Source: Podospora bellae-mahoneyi (lineage: Eukaryota; Ascomycota; Sordariomycetes; Sordariales; Podosporaceae). Taken from it: DNA of 64,000 nucleotides. Positions 32,844-43,142 of the stretch are shown one piece after another. The stretch lies in NCBI RefSeq assembly GCF_035222275.1, contig NC_085885.1:558001-622000 (forward strand). The letters are read 5' to 3'. Numbering within the stretch: position 1 is the first letter of the stretch; every line of letters starts with the position of its first letter. Made by a program: the position numbers and the translations under genes. The notes below the pieces were generated by a model. That model did no database searches. It was not told where the DNA came from and saw only the letters and a list, made by a program, of their open reading frames with translations.

Positions 32844-34057
32844 GGTATATACACCTGACCGCACAGCGGTCACATTTCCGAACGACGCACGACCCAACCG
32901 GCAAGGCTCCAAATCACTACACCATGGCCAGGCAGCTGACGGAAAATGGCTCGAGCATGACCCTGACCGGTGGACAGGAAAGTTGCGATGAACCAGCAGG
33001 TGCCTCTGCCTCCCGAATTCGCCAGTTGTTACGTGTCGAACCCGTTAGTTGTCCTCCTGCCTTGCTGGTTTCGAGTTAGCTACCTCCCATTGGGTTGAGA
33101 ATAGAAATGAGCCGGTCAACCCGTGGCACTTATGTGGAGCTCCCTAATTGCCACAACGGCGAACATGATCCGCTTGGAATCTTGCAAAAGACCACACGTC
33201 GACGGACTTTAAACCCCATAAAAGGGCCCATCGAGGGTAGGAGTCCTGGCCTGCTTAAACTGCTCACCTGCTTCCATAAAACATGCTCATCCCCCTCCGT
33301 TGTAAAGCGGTGGTGAGGGTGTGGCTAGAAAACTGTGCCTGTGGCTCGTTACCGTCAGTACGCCATCAGCAGAGCCTCGCTGCCATTCCAGTCACCCGAT
33401 GGCACGTTGACGAACCTTATTTTCACAACCATCTTCTCCATGCTACTCGTGGTCTGATACAACAATCAAGAAGCGACACTATCGCATTCGTCATGGGTTG
33501 CCGTTGCTGTTGAAGAGGAGACCATCACAAGACAGAAAATGTGGCGATGATGTCATTAGTTTCGTCAATCTTGACTGGAGACTCGAGAGCTGTTGGATCG
33601 AGCATGAAGGAGACACAATTCACAGAGAAATCAGAACCAAATTAAGAATATTTCGTAAATTCCCACCCATATCACTATCTATCTATTACATGGGTAGCCT
33701 CATTAAACCCTTCAGATGCATGCCATGCGTAAAATCACTAATGTCGACCCGTCGTGGGGGTATCATATCCGCAAATAAACGTCCCAAATCCTACAATATG
33801 TACAAGAGAATCAATGTCCAGCAAGCAAAAAACAGCACCTGCCGAACCACCACCGTCAACACCACACCAAATGAGAAAAGAAAAAATCAGCCATCAAGAC
33901 CCAGTGAGGACTGGGGCTCTTGTCTAACTACTCATGAGTTCCATTCGCAACCAAGCCGGCCACCAGTCATTAAGATTGGGATATCGTGTCTCGTATCTTC
34001 CTTTTTGGGCCATGTCGTTGTCCATCAAAGAAAAAACGTCGTTGATGGTGCAACAAC
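32844..34057. other. Intergenic stretch between VWA relic and CFEM gene
   Basis: No gene is supported. A plus-strand open frame of 187 codons at 33498-34061 runs antisense to the likely 3' end of the CFEM transcript, has mixed composition and shows no domain, so it is not called. Confidence 0.5.
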
Positions 34058-34900
34058 TTAGAGAAGAGCGGCAGCGATACCAGCGGCGGCAAGGAAGCCG
34101 AGGGCAGGAGGAGCAGTGACTTGAGCACCCCAGGCGCTGCTGGTGCTGGTGCTAGCATCGGAAGACTGAGTGGCCTCGTCAGCCTGGCTACTAAGAGCGC
34201 TGCTGAGGGCAGAGCCAGTGAGGCTGGTGGTGAGGGTGGTCTGGCCAACGGTGGAGGTGAAGGTAGTGGAGTCCTCGGTGACGGTGGTGAGAAGATCGGT
34301 GGTGAGGGTGGTCTCGGGAACCGAGGTAGCACCGGGAACATTAGAGATGCCCAGAATGGTAGTGGTGCCAGTGGCAGTAGCCTCGACGCCATCAGAGGTC
34401 AGGGTCGAAGTCCAAGTCTGGGTCGAGACGGGAGTGGGAGTGGCATCATCACTGGACTCGGTGGTAGTGGCGCTCTCTGAGCCCTGGGTGGTGGTGGCGG
34501 AGGCATCAGCCGAGGTAGTAGGGACATTCGAGACAGTAGGGGGGATGGCGGTAGGGGCATTGACAGAGCTGCAATAGGCGACGCCGTAATCCTTGACAAC
34601 TTGGGCAACAGCCGAGTTACCGCAAGCCTGGTCGGCGCAGTCGTTGATGCCCCAGCGGAAGTTGGCGGCTCCGCAGAGGCACGCAGCATCACCGGCAGCG
34701 CAGTTGGAGAACTCGCTACCAGCCTTGCCTTGCATGTTGCTGATACAGGTTTTCTGTACATGGAGGTTAGTGACGTGACGACATCGAGTGCTGGGACAAA
34801 GAACACTTACACCGCATTCGGGGAAGCCCTCGGGCCACTGGTTCTGGGCCACAACGGAGGCAGCGCCGAAAGCAAGGACGAAAGTAGCGATGGACTTCAT
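34058..34900 (-). CDS. CFEM-domain GPI-anchored surface protein
   Basis: Exons 34900-34811 and 34753-34058 over a 57-bp intron (GTAAGT, branch CTAAC, CAG); 261 residues. The signal peptide is MKSIATFVLAFGAASVVA. The CFEM domain holds eight cysteines in the expected order (ECGK-TCIS, SNCAAGDAACLCG, INDCADQACG, VAYCSS), with the Asp of AAGDAACLC at the usual heme-coordinating place. A Ser/Thr-rich stalk fills residues of about 100-235 and a hydrophobic tail (APPALGFLAAAGIAAALL) fits a GPI signal. CFEM proteins sit at the cell surface or wall; some bind heme, others affect adhesion or host interaction. The intron falls between the first and second cysteines. It is in frame and free of stops, so the unspliced form would also be translatable. 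Confidence 0.93.
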   Translation of the reverse strand: MKSIATFVLAFGAASVVAQNQWPEGFPECGVSVLCPSTRCRHVTNLHVQKTCISNMQGKAGSEFSNCAAGDAACLCGAANFRWGINDCADQACGNSAVAQVVKDYGVAYCSSVNAPTAIPPTVSNVPTTSADASATTTQGSESATTTESSDDATPTPVSTQTWTSTLTSDGVEATATGTTTILGISNVPGATSVPETTLTTDLLTTVTEDSTTFTSTVGQTTLTTSLTGSALSSALSSQADEATQSSDASTSTSSAWGAQVTAPPALGFLAAAGIAAALL

Positions 34901-37396
34901 TTTGGCGATGTGGGTGGGGATGTGATCCTAGGAATACTGCAGACGAAGAAGAGTCAAGTCAGAATTGGGATTCCAAGTGAAGGTGAGAGAAGGGGGGGAA
35001 GGTACTGACAATGTAGAATGATGCTTAAGGGGTGGTTGGCTAGGAGAGTCGCAAAAAAAGTCGATGCTCTGTAAGATTGTTGTTGTTGTTGTTGAGGGAA
35101 AAGGTCGAGGAGAGAGAAGAGAGGACGAAGAGTCGTGGTTTTGAAGGGCAGACCAGGACAGGTGGGACTTGTACGAGCTTGGAAGTTGGAAGCAGACGGA
35201 AGGTGAGTGGTGCGTCAAGCGGCAGAACTTATATTGTTGCAAGGCAGGAGCCCTCCAGGCCAGGTGCCCTTGCAGAGCAACCTGGAACCGTCCCGCCGGT
35301 CGTCCTCCGTCACTCGGGAAAGTACCCAAGCCCACACACCTCACCAGCCCTCAAATTTACCAGGGTTTGTCTTCTCCACGGCACTTGCTTAGTCTCTGGG
35401 ATGGAACCACCAGCCATCGCCAATCTGTGTCATGACGGGATTGGGGCTCTTGCCTGCCACATCACGGCCCGATATGCAAGAGAAGGACGCATCCCACATG
35501 GCTACACACACCGCGGCCACCCTGCCCTCTCACGAACCAATCTGTTTGCCCCCATGATGCCTCGGGTGCCCGCTGGTGTTTCCTTCTCTCACTCTCTCTG
35601 ATGTGAGTTATTAGGAAGACTCCGCCGAATTATGCACAATCACCATACTCTGGTATTAGTTCTTTTTTCATAACCACGATAGCCCAGAGTCGAGACCCTC
35701 CACGGGTCCCCCGTTGCTGAGGAGTTTTATTTTGGTTATCTCGCTTTTGTTTCCTTGGGATAGGAAAACCTTGAAGACGAGGTTCATCCAGATCGCGGTC
35801 GTGGCTGCACGTGTGGGCAGGCAAGGTCGCTGGCAGCTTCCTATTGGCCAATCAGGCGATGCAGTCGAGCTGGGAGCAGGGATGACCCCCCTGTCCATCT
35901 GCATCCCGACCCCAGAGCAGCTGGGAAAGAGCTGCGATAGCGTGGAGGGGATCGGGGCGGAAGCTGGAAATCAAGGTGGAGGGTCGCAGCCAAGCTCCCA
36001 AGCACAGGGCAGCCAGCAGACAGACAGACGATGTCATCGACCTTGTTTATTATTATTATTTTTTGTTCCTATTTTGTCTTTTATGCACTTGTTCCGGGAT
36101 TTATGCATCGAATTTTCCATAGTGCCTGCCACTACCTTATGCCTCCCCTCCTCTCTCGCCTCTGTCACAAGCCTACTCTGTCCCCATTTTAATGCAAGGT
36201 CGACCGACGGCCAACCCTCAGCAGTCTCTGTCATGATGTTGAAGAAAAGTGAGGTTGGGCGGTGGACACACCGATCTCCTCTCCACCTCCACCCGACTCG
36301 TCGCTGGCCCGCGGCTCACCGATAGGCGAATGCCTTCACCCCTGTCTTTTTCTTTTCCTCTGGCCTGCCCAGCCTTGGCTTTCGACGTCAGCTTGCAGAG
36401 CCTGCATCACTCCCTCTCCCGATCTTTTCTTCCTCGCCGATGATTCGTAGCCCCCGATCAACCACCAAACAAAAACAAGCTTTGTTCTGTAATTGGGGGA
36501 GGTTCTGTTGTTTTCTTTTTTTCTCTCTTTTATCGCCAACCCCGCCATATTCTGTCATTGGTTGGCTGGAAGGTGAACAACCCAAGACGCCCAAAAAAAA
36601 TCTTGGCAAGGGAACGATTCTTGGTGCATGTTCCATTCGTTTACCACTTTGACATCTTGTTTCACTCCTTTCCGTGGTCTTGGATGGGGTGGGAATGAGG
36701 TAATCAGGATTATCACCAGTTGCCGGTTTTCCGCAGCGTCATGATCAGGACAACAGGATGAAGGAGAGAGTGAAGGTTGGGAAAGGAAAGCCTCTCCCTC
36801 GCCCTCTCTCTCCCAGGCACCATTGTTGTCAACGCAGTGCCGAAGCTGAGACATGCCTACTCCTCTCAGACCTGGTTGGGCGACACACACACGGCAGAGA
36901 GAGAAACAAGCTGGGGAAGAAAAGGGTTACGTCTCATCTCACAATCAAGCAAGAAGCTGAGGAACAGACAGACACACGTGGTAGGTTTGACATGTATACA
37001 CTGTCCAACATCTCTTTTCATTTCCAACCTGGGACACATTGAACCACAACGCGAGAGCCATTTTTATATTAAGGAGTGAGGTTTGCCCAACCAGTCAGTC
37101 CTCTTCCATGCTCCCATCTGTTCTAGACAAATTCTTTTGCATTTTGGATCACACCCACCCGCAGGTTGCAATTTCCCTTTCTTGCACAGATCTCGCCCGG
37201 GTGTGGTGTGCTGTACCTGAATGCGCAACGCCTATCTGTGCCTGAAGGAGATGAGATGATAGACTAGTAGCACAGACGGAGCTAGTGTATGGATAAGGTG
37301 ATGACCCTACTTTTGGACCTGCAGTCTTTTTTTTTTTCTTTCTGCACCTGCATGATAGCTAGGTACGCTAGTATAGTGTTAAAAGGTGGTAGGAGG
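34901..37396. other. Gene-poor stretch upstream of the CFEM gene
   Basis: About 2.5 kb without a supported gene. It begins with the CFEM promoter. Mixed-composition open frames occur on both strands (for example 35077-35601 and 35714-36325), but none has a domain, a partner exon or clear codon bias. T-rich and ATT-repeat sequence lies at 36040-36065 and a T/C run at 37325-37345. Confidence 0.5.
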
Positions 37397-37985
37397 GAGC
37401 CCGGCTAGGGATCACGGCGTAGTCTCCTGTGGGTCACCGGCCTAACCTATTTTAGCATTTTGGTCAAAAAAACATCAAAAAACACAGCTGGCAACTCACA
37501 TACACAACCACACACATTGCAAGACCAAAACCTGGTCAAATCGAAGCAAAATAGGTGCAAAATGAAGGCAAAAAGCCTGGTAATTTACTGTAAGCAATGC
37601 TTTCGTATGCATTGCGGCTGAAGAAAGTGTTGAAATGTGCAGGCGGTTTTGCATGGGCGAGGTTGCAACTCAGACGGCACCACCATCCACACCACCCAGT
37701 TCAAACCACCAGCCAATTCAACAGCCAATTCAATGGCCACTGGTCTTGAAGCCTTTGTCCACTGCGCAGGCCGGGTCGAGTGGAGCAGTGGTGGTTGTGG
37801 GTGGTTGTAGGTGATTGACTGCTGCGGTGGGAGGTGGTTTGAAATAGTCGTCAGATGGTTCTGCATGAAAATGCGGTTGATTTTGGTGTTTTTTGACCGT
37901 TTTTCGATGTTAGTAGGATCTTTTACTTGATGCGGCTAGGCCCGTGACCAACAGGAGACTACGTCGTGATCCCTAGGCCGGGCTC
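37397..37985. mobile_element. MITE-like inverted-repeat element, 589 bp
   Basis: The two ends are inverted copies. The left end reads GAGCCCGGCTAGGGATCACG from 37397 and the reverse complement of the right end, from 37985, reads GAGCCCGGCCTAGGGATCAC. The match continues through GTAGTCTCCTGT and GGTCAC to about 54 bp with only a few differences, and weakly on to GGTCAAAAAA-type sequence near 100 bp. Inside, TTCAAACCACC (about 37704) is matched by GGTGGTTTGAA (about 37832), so the whole unit can fold back on itself. There is no coding capacity for a transposase. I see no clear target-site duplication, so the superfamily is unknown. Confidence 0.75.
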
Positions 37986-39162
37986 GGTTTTGGGGGGGGG
38001 GGGTATCCCCGATAAGGAGTTAGCTTCACGATTATTTTGCACGATCATGGGGTGAATTTGGTTTTGATGCGCCGCTACTACTGCTGGCATGGAGTGCTGG
38101 CAGATTGATATAAGTGCTTCTCCTGGATGGAGACCGAGTGTGGCGGTCAATAAGCTATGCTGATACTAGAGAACGGTGAGGTTAGAAGGGAGATATCACG
38201 TTCTTGTCACCTGATTTGTGTCTTTGGTGATGGGATCCGACTGAAAGGACGATTAGAACCCCCGCGATGAACATTTGCGGGGTGTTGCTGCGGTGATGAT
38301 CTTTCCCTCTGTCACGATGTATGTATGCATGCGCTGCAGTGTCGCAGCTTCTTCATCAGGTGAGCCAAAAGGTCAAACTCAGGTCAGGTCAGGTTAGACA
38401 TTGACCGACTGTTGACCGACCCGGTGAGCTGCAACAACCACAGCATATCAATCTGTGCAGCAGCAGCAATGCATATATTCATACCCACCATCATCCACCA
38501 CCACCACCACCTTTTGGCTCCCTCATTCGTAATTTGCCCCTTCTGTACCACCACCACCACCACTGTTGAGACACAAATTTCATCCCAAGCGACCACAACT
38601 CCTAGAGTAATCTCCTCGTGTTTAGACCGTAGCACTAGTACAGAAGAGTGTCGGTCCTCCGGGCGGCTACAACCCTCACACACCCATTGTGTTCACAGAT
38701 TTTGATTCATCCAGCCTGAAATGAGTGGCAAAGCGGAAGACTCTGCCGATAATGACACGAAGAAAAAGAGAGATATAATTGGACTGGCTGCTCAACCCGT
38801 CCAATAAGACAGATTCGATGAAATCCCCCAAGTTTTGTTAATCACCTACCCGTGAACAAAGTGTAACCCGGAACTCGGAAACCCAAATATGATGATGCGG
38901 ATGTCAACGGCGCGTAAAAAGGGGCATTCGTCAATCATGAAGCAATGCAAGAAAAAGTGATGATGCAGCACCCATTACATTTGTCCAGGCATACTCCGTA
39001 CTGCTATCAAAACCCCTCTCTCCTTTTGATTGTTCCCTCAGCGCTGTAAGTGTAGTGTAATATTTGTTGTGTTGTGCCTGGGTATAGATGGTGTGTGCAA
39101 TGCTCCGTTATCCCATGCAATAAATAAAGAAAAAAGCAAATAACAGGACGGGCGAAGCCAAC

Positions 39163-39209
<47 letters not shown>

Positions 39210-39494
39210 CAACATTTTGCCCCGCACTCTTTACTATCCTTTGTGTAAACCAGGTACAACAAAAAGACATCATACAAAAAAAAAAAAAAAAACCAGGGAA
39301 AAAAGCTCCCAAATATTACAATCCTTCATCCCTCATATGACCGGTCCATGTATGCCCCCCAACCTCCCGTTTCTGTGCAATTCATCTACTCTGTCCGTCG
39401 TCACACAGCATTCCCGCCATGCTTGCTTTACTCTCGCTCATGTATACACATATAATCTAAACCTCGCTGAGAAGAAAAGAAAAGGAGAAAAAGA
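37986..39494. other. Gene-poor stretch downstream of RNR1
   Basis: This starts with a G run (about 37991-38002) just outside the inverted-repeat element. It contains CCACCACC-type runs (38492-38512, 38548-38563), the (CA)22 microsatellite and an A run at about 39277-39292. The last few hundred bases are probably the 3' end of the minus-strand RNR1 transcript. Confidence 0.5.
39165..39208. repeat. (CA)22 microsatellite
   Basis: An uninterrupted run of 22 CA units, about 290 bp beyond the RNR1 stop codon. It is likely to be length-variable among strains. Confidence 0.95.
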
Positions 39495-42390
39495 TTAACC
39501 GCTGCACATCACACAGGCCTCGGGGTTTTCAATGCTGCCTGTAACGTCACGGTTAGCATCTGTTGTCAAGCTCGGAGATGACGGAGAGAATTCAACTTAC
39601 AAGCAAGCACTGCCTCGGAATAAATGTCCACCTCACGCTCCTTGCTTTCGTCGTCATTGTCCTCCGCCTCTTTGATCTCGGCAGCCGGAGCGTCGAGCGA
39701 CTCCTCCTTGGGCTTCTCAGCCGGCTCGGTGGGGAGAGCCTTGGGGCTGTCACCTTCCGGAACGTCCGCCTTGAACGGAGGAGGCTTCGCTGGCGATGCC
39801 AGAGGACGTGACTTGACCTCACCAGCGGTGGGGGTCTTGATAGGAGGAGGAGTGGTGGGAGCGCCGTTGCTGAGACCACTGGGGGTATCCTTCACAAAGG
39901 CCATGGGCCGGGGGACCGCGCTAGGGGACGACATGTAGCTGCCGGGAGGAGCGCGCTTCTTAAGCCCGGATGATGTCTTGGCAACGGCACTATCCTGCAC
40001 CAGGAGGGCCTCCTGATCGACGGTGAACTGGATGGGCTGCGCAGCAGCCTGGGTACGGAGGTAGTACATGCCAGTTTTGAGACCCAACTTCCAGCCAGTG
40101 AAGTGCATGCTGGTGATCTTGCCCATGGTGGGATCACGCATGTGGATGTTGAGCGACTGGGACTGATCGATGAAGGCTCCACGGTCGGCAGCCATCTGGA
40201 CGATGGTACGCTGAGAGATTTCCCAGACGGTCTTGTACAAGGCCTTGATGTCGGCCGGGATGTTGGGAATGTTTTGGATGGAGCCACCCTCCGCAATGAT
40301 GCGGTTCTTCATGTTGTCAGACCAGAGACCCATATCGACGAGGTCCTTTAGAAGCCAGGGGTTGACGACTTGGAACTCGCCGGCAAGCACACGGCGCTGG
40401 TAGATGTTGGAAGTATAGGGCTCGAAGCACTCGTTGTTGCCCAGAATCTGGGAGGTGGAGGCCGTCGGCATGGGGGCAACCAACAGCGAGTTGCGGACGC
40501 CGCTCTTCTTGATCTCGGCCTTGAGCTCATCCCAGTCCCACAGGTCGCTGGGCTTCACATTCCACATGTCATACTGAAGGATGCCCTTGGAGACGGGAGA
40601 GCCCTCGTAGGTGGAGTAGGTGCCCTGCTCCTTGGCAAGCTGGCACGACATGGTCAAAGCAGCGTGGTAGATGGTCTCAAAGATCTGCTTGTTCAACTCG
40701 CGAGCCTCAGCTGACTCGAAAGGCATGCGTAGAGCGAGGAAAGCATCAGCAAGACCCTGAACGCCAAGACCAATGGGTCTGTGGCGCATGTTGCTGTTGT
40801 AAGCCTCCTTGACGGGGTAGTGGTTGACATCGATGATCTTGTTGAGGTTGCGGACGACGATCTGGGTGACCTCGTGGAGCTTCTTGAAGTCGAACTTGGC
40901 TTCGTTATAGTCAACGAACTGAGGAAGGGCGAGCGAGGCAAGATTGCAGACGGCAACCTCATCGGGGGCCGAGTACTCAACAATCTCAGTGCACAGGTTG
41001 GAGCTGCGAATCACACCAAGGTTCTGTTGGTTGCTCTTGCGATTGCAAGCGTCCTTGTACAGCATGAAGGGGTTGCCAGTCTCGGTTTGGGCCTCGAGGA
41101 TGGCATACCACAACTTCTGGGCCTTGATCGTCTTGCGGCCACGGCCCTCCTTCTCGTACTTCTCATACAGAGCCTCAAACTCCTCGCCGTAGCAGTCGGC
41201 AAGGCCGGGGCACTCGTTGGGGCACATGAGGGTCCACTCTCCGTTCTTTTCAACACGCTTCATGAACAGGTCAGGGATCCACAAGGCAAGGAAGAGATCG
41301 CGAGCGCGAATTTCCTCCTTACCGTGGTTCTTGCGGAGGTCGAGGAACTCAAACACATCGGCGTGCCAAGGCTCGAGGTAGATAGCGAAGGCGCCGGGGC
41401 GCTTGTTGCCACCTTGATCGACGTAGCGAGCGGTGTTGTTGAAGACGCGAAGCATGGGGACAATGCCGTTGGAGGTGCCGTTGGTGCCGGCAATGTACGA
41501 ACCAGTGGCACGAATGCGGTGGATGTTGAGACCAATACCACCAGCCATCTTGGAGATCATAGCGCAAGTCTTGAGGGTATCGTAAATGCCGTCAATGCTG
41601 TCATCCTTCATGTCGACCAAGAAGCATGACGATAGTTGAGCCTGGGGGGTACCGGCATTGAAGAGAGTTGGCGAGGCGTGCGTGAAGAACTTGCTGGACA
41701 TGTAGGTATAGGTCTCAATGACACGCTCAATGTCATCTCCCCAGATGCCGACAGCCACACGCATGATCATGTGCTGTGGCCGCTCAACAATCTTGCCGTT
41801 GAGCTTGAGAAGGTATGAGCGCTCCAGTGTCTTGAAGCCGAAGTATTGGTAGTTGAAGTCACGGTCGTAGACAATGGCTGAGTCAAGGTCGTCCTTGTGC
41901 CTCATGACGCACTCGTATGTCTCCTTGGCAATCATGGGCGAAGGGCGGCCATTCTTTGGGTTGACGTAGTGGTACAAATCGCTGACGACTGACGACCATT
42001 GCTTCTTGGTCTGCTTGTGAAGGTTGGAAACCGCGATACGGGCGGCGAGAATGGCATAGTCGGGGTGGGTGACGGTCATGTAAGCGGCAGTCTCGGCGGC
42101 CTGGGAAAAGAGTTGTTAGGGTCGAGTGTTAAGATAAGGTCAAGGTGAGATTAGCTTACCAAATCGTCGAGCTGAGCTGTTGTAACGCCTCCGTACACCC
42201 CGGAAATGACTTTCTGAGTGATGGCAACAGGATCAACATGGTCCATGTCAAGCCCATAGCAAAGCCTTGAAACACGGGCTGTGATCTTGTCGAACTGAAC
42301 GCGCTCCTGGCGCCCATCTGCTTGAAATCAGCATCACCAATGGCTTAGTAGGAGTTCGAGGGTTGACATACCACGCTTCTTGACGTACAT
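39495..42390 (-). CDS. rnr1: Ribonucleoside-diphosphate reductase large subunit
   Basis: Four exons: 42390-42372 (19 nt), 42317-42160, 42100-39601 and 39538-39495 (44 nt), with introns of 54, 59 and 62 bp; 906 residues. The N-terminus [18 protein letters not shown] is the ATP-cone start of eukaryotic class I R1 proteins. The active site shows [12 protein letters not shown] (redox Cys), [12 protein letters not shown] (radical Cys and Glu) and [11 protein letters not shown] (second redox Cys). The last exon encodes [13 protein letters not shown], the swinging C-terminal CxxC tail that re-reduces the active site. A Pro/Ser/Lys-rich linker of about 100 residues precedes it. The enzyme makes dNDPs in the cytosol with a di-iron small subunit, which is not in this window. 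Upstream ACGCGT and related CGCG motifs suggest G1/S control. Divergent from the TatD gene. Confidence 0.97.
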
Positions 42391-43142
42391 GGCGTCGGTT
42401 GTGTAGAGAACAAAGGCGGCCAAATTTGGTGGGTATAGAGAATGGCAAAAGTGAGGGTGCCGTATAGCTAGTCCCTCAATAAATCACGGCTGCTGGCAAA
42501 GATGCTTTGTCGAAAAAGAAAACAAGGCTGGTGCCAGACAGTCCTTGGAGTTATTCGTGGGTTTGGCGGTTGGGGGTGGAGGATGCAAAAAGAGAGAAGG
42601 GAAGGGCCTTTGCTGCTTTTGCGCGATCTTCTTTTAAGAGGAGAGGCGGGATGTGGATCGCGTCGGACGCGTTGGACACCAGAATTTTGGTGCCCGGCGC
42701 GTCGCTGTGCCCCGCTGCCCATTAAACAGACGCAGGGGCCATCCGATCTGCCCCACCATCGAGGTCTCGCTGCCTGGGGAGATCGGGATTTCAGGGCTCC
42801 CTGCATGTAGATTTCGGCAGGTGACAAGCCTCATTATTAATCTCAGTATCGGTATATTATTTTCCGTGTGTTTCCCTGCGTTGAACCTGCTTGTTCTTCT
42901 TGATGGCATTGAAGCCCAAAAACATTCAAACCCCAGTCTCATCGATTGGCTTAAGTAAGCCACGTTTCCAAGGGTCCATCTCGTTTTAGGACTAGCCAGC
43001 GTGACCCCTGTCAACATTCAAACGGCCGCCAAGGCTCACTCAACCTCTTCTCACAGTGAGGACGACGTATGAGGACATGCCTGACTCTTGAGGACCAGCT
43101 CGGAGTCAAATCGATTCTCGAGATATAAGTCTTGGAGAGAGT
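42391..43142. other. Divergent promoter of RNR1 and the TatD nuclease
   Basis: A 752-bp region between two divergent starts. Besides the CGCG cluster, nothing structured was recognised. Confidence 0.6.
42657..42703. promoter_or_regulatory. MCB-like cluster upstream of RNR1
   Basis: A perfect ACGCGT lies at 42667-42672, flanked by TCGCGT (about 42657) and GCGCGT (about 42697), roughly 270-310 bp upstream of the RNR1 start. MCB boxes are bound by MBF (Mbp1/Swi6 type), and RNR1 is a classic G1/S target in yeasts. The sites are seen directly; the function here is inferred. The region is shared with the divergent TatD gene. Confidence 0.55.

Noticed and set aside
33498-34061. 187-codon plus-strand open frame
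   Set aside because: Mixed composition, no domain, and it lies over the likely 3' end of the CFEM transcript.
37585-37866. Open frame inside the inverted-repeat element
   Set aside because: It is formed by CCA/TGG-rich fold-back sequence and shows no transposase motif.
38492-38563. CCACCACC runs considered as a repeat array
   Set aside because: Short trinucleotide runs with no regular spacer, so not a CRISPR-like array or a gene.
40781-41629. Long open frame antisense to RNR1
   Set aside because: Its composition (Val/Leu/Asp-rich) mirrors the reverse complement of the conserved RNR1 coding sequence, and it has no domain of its own.
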